Assembly: GCA_000715685.1 (NCBI GenBank) | Contig: KL569387.1 | Span: 1-14,717 of the forward strand | Source: Streptomyces lilacinus | GTDB taxonomy: Bacteria > Actinomycetota > Actinomycetes > Streptomycetales > Streptomycetaceae | Length of the DNA: 14,717 nucleotides | Direction: 5' to 3' | In this document: in pieces, positions 13,715 to 14,717 of the stretch | Layout of the letters: each line of letters begins with the position of its first letter | Numbering within the stretch: the stretch's first letter is position 1 | Position numbers and translations under genes: made by a program | The notes under the pieces: generated by a model | The model's database searches: none | Told to the model about the DNA's origin: nothing | The model's input: only the letters and a program-made list of their open reading frames with translations

Positions 13715-14452
13715 ATGGTGGCCCCGCCGGACAACGACGTGCTCTGGGCACGCGGCCTGCACTACTCCTACAACGGCTCCCCCGCGCTGACCGGTGTCTC
13801 CATCGGCGTCCGCGAGGGCGAGATCCTCGCCGTCGCCGGTCCCCGCGGCTCCGGGAAGACCACACTGCTGAAGTGCCTGTCCGGACAGCTCCTGGCCGAT
13901 CCCGGCGAGGTGTGGTTCAACAGCGCCCCCGTGCACACCCTCTCCCGCTCCGCGCGCGAGCGGCTGCGCCGCGACCGGTTCGGCTGGATCGACAGCGCCC
14001 CGCACCTCGTGCCCGAGCTGACGGGCTGGGAGAACGCGGCCCTGCCGCTGCTGGTGCGCGGCACGGGCCACCGCACGGCCAAACAGACGGCCACCGAGTG
14101 GCTCGAACGCCTCGACGTGGGCGACTGCGCCGGCAAGCGTCCCGGGGCCCTCACCCAGGCCCAGCGCCAGCGGATCGCCATCGCCCGGGCCCTGGCCGCC
14201 GACCCCACCGTGGTCTTCGCCGACGAGCCGACCGCGCCGCTGCACACCACCGACCGGGCCCAGGTGCTGCGCACCCTGACCACGGCCGCCCGCTCCCACC
14301 AGATCACCGTCGTGCTGGCCACCTCCGACGAGGAGAGCGCGGCCCTCGCGGACCGCACCGTCACCCTCGTCGACGGCCGCCGGGGCGGCGCGTTCACGGC
14401 ACCCGAGACGTCCGAAGGGGAGGGCAGGGCCGCGTGCTCAGTCTCCGCCTAG
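13715..14452 (+). CDS. ABC transporter ATP-binding protein with degenerate motifs (LolD/MacB-like)
   Basis: 245 residues from ATG 13715 with GAGGTG about 6 nt upstream; GTG 13706 in frame is an alternative. Walker A GPRGSGKT (42-49) and Walker B TVVFADE (165-171) are intact. Other motifs deviate: the Q-loop glutamine is absent (GWIDSAPHLVP, Ser at about 94), the signature is LTQAQRQR rather than LSGGQ, the D-loop is APLH rather than GALD, and the switch histidine is Ser204 (LATSDEESA). Overall order and length match the LolD/FtsE/MacB group that works with FtsX-type permeases. The next gene starts 19 nt before its stop, so they form a coupled pair. ATP would probably still bind; hydrolysis may be weak or depend on a partner. 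Substrate unknown. Not obviously linked to the polyamine genes. Confidence 0.82.
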   Translation: MVAPPDNDVLWARGLHYSYNGSPALTGVSIGVREGEILAVAGPRGSGKTTLLKCLSGQLLADPGEVWFNSAPVHTLSRSARERLRRDRFGWIDSAPHLVPELTGWENAALPLLVRGTGHRTAKQTATEWLERLDVGDCAGKRPGALTQAQRQRIAIARALAADPTVVFADEPTAPLHTTDRAQVLRTLTTAARSHQITVVLATSDEESAALADRTVTLVDGRRGGAFTAPETSEGEGRAACSVSA

Positions 14453-14717
14453 CGCGCGGCGCGCACCCGCTCGTCCTGCTGCGGCGGGTGCTCGTGGCCC
14501 TCGCCGCGTCGGGGGTCGGCTTCCTGCTCCTGTGCGCGCTGGGATACGCGGCGGCGCACCCGAAGGCGCCCGGGGAGGCGGTCGTCCGGCTGCTGTGGTG
14601 CGCGGCACCGCTGGCCGCCGTCGTGCAGTTCGCGGTCGCCGTCGCCCGCAACGACCCCGCCACCCGACCCCGCGACGGTCTGGACGCGATCGGCTTCGGG
14701 CCCGTGCGGCTGTCGAT
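14434..14717 (+). CDS. Putative ABC transporter permease partner, N-terminal fragment
   Basis: The frame is open from GTG 14434 to the window edge (94 residues), with GGGGAGGGCAGGG just upstream. It overlaps the ATPase gene by 19 nt. A basic N-terminus (LSLRLARGAHP, VLLRR) precedes a hydrophobic segment at about 19-42 (VLVALAASGVGFLLLCALGYAAA). A polar loop follows, then a second hydrophobic segment at about 52-68 (LLWCAAPLAAVVQFAVAVA) and a polar stretch DPATRPRDGLDAIGFGPVRLS. This fits the beginning of an FtsX-like permease in which the large domain has not yet been reached. The identification rests mainly on coupling to the ATPase; only the first part is visible. Confidence 0.65.
   Translation, partial: MLSLRLARGAHPLVLLRRVLVALAASGVGFLLLCALGYAAAHPKAPGEAVVRLLWCAAPLAAVVQFAVAVARNDPATRPRDGLDAIGFGPVRLS

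Noticed and set aside
11948..14299. A 783-codon minus-strand frame opposite the aminotransferase and ABC ATPase
   Set aside because: Shadow frame: both plus-strand genes have intact catalytic motifs, and the frame crosses a non-coding gap with hairpins.

Overview
The window looks like Streptomyces chromosome. The DNA is very GC-rich, codon third positions are almost all G or C, several starts are GTG, Shine-Dalgarno sites are AGGAG-like, and the proteins read like those of a streptomycete. The gene order resembles a polyamine uptake and catabolism neighbourhood of that genus (family knowledge from memory; no search was run).

Layout. (1) Positions 1-4664, minus strand: a pot-type operon. Read 5' to 3' it holds a truncated aldehyde dehydrogenase remnant behind a plausible promoter, then the ATPase PotA, permeases PotB and PotC, and a FAD-dependent amine oxidoreductase cut by the window's left edge. 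(2) Positions 4861-8494: a middle block not obviously about polyamines. It holds two paralogous DUF4190 membrane proteins flanking a NADAR-domain protein, then an adenosine deaminase and a frameshifted glycerophosphodiester phosphodiesterase. (3) Positions 8563-11298, minus strand: a PotD-type polyamine-binding lipoprotein and an intact aminobutyraldehyde dehydrogenase. Diverging from them (11469-13333, plus strand) are an Lrp/AsnC-type regulator and a class III aminotransferase. (4) Positions 13715-14717, plus strand: an unrelated ABC ATPase with degenerate motifs and the start of its permease partner.

How the genes work together (inference). PotD-PotABC imports putrescine or spermidine. The aminotransferase and the FAD oxidoreductase provide two possible deaminating steps to an aminoaldehyde, and the dehydrogenase oxidises this to GABA or gamma-glutamyl-GABA. 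The Lrp-type protein is the likely local regulator. The most interesting non-coding signal is a pair of 15-bp boxes beginning CGACG(A/G)A, 31 bp centre to centre, in the lrp/aldehyde dehydrogenase divergent region. A second pair with the same spacing lies upstream of the pot operon 6.6 kb away. This suggests both blocks are controlled as one regulon.

Another striking feature is a cluster of lesions between 4.38 and 8.11 kb: the dehydrogenase remnant, a tail-to-tail fusion of the NADAR and DUF4190 genes, a 7-residue deletion in adenosine deaminase, and a frameshift in the phosphodiesterase beside a Tn5 mosaic-end-like 10-mer. The intact transport and catabolic genes on both sides contrast sharply. 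This could be real local decay or an assembly problem. I see no rRNA, tRNA, CRISPR array, insertion sequence or phage gene.
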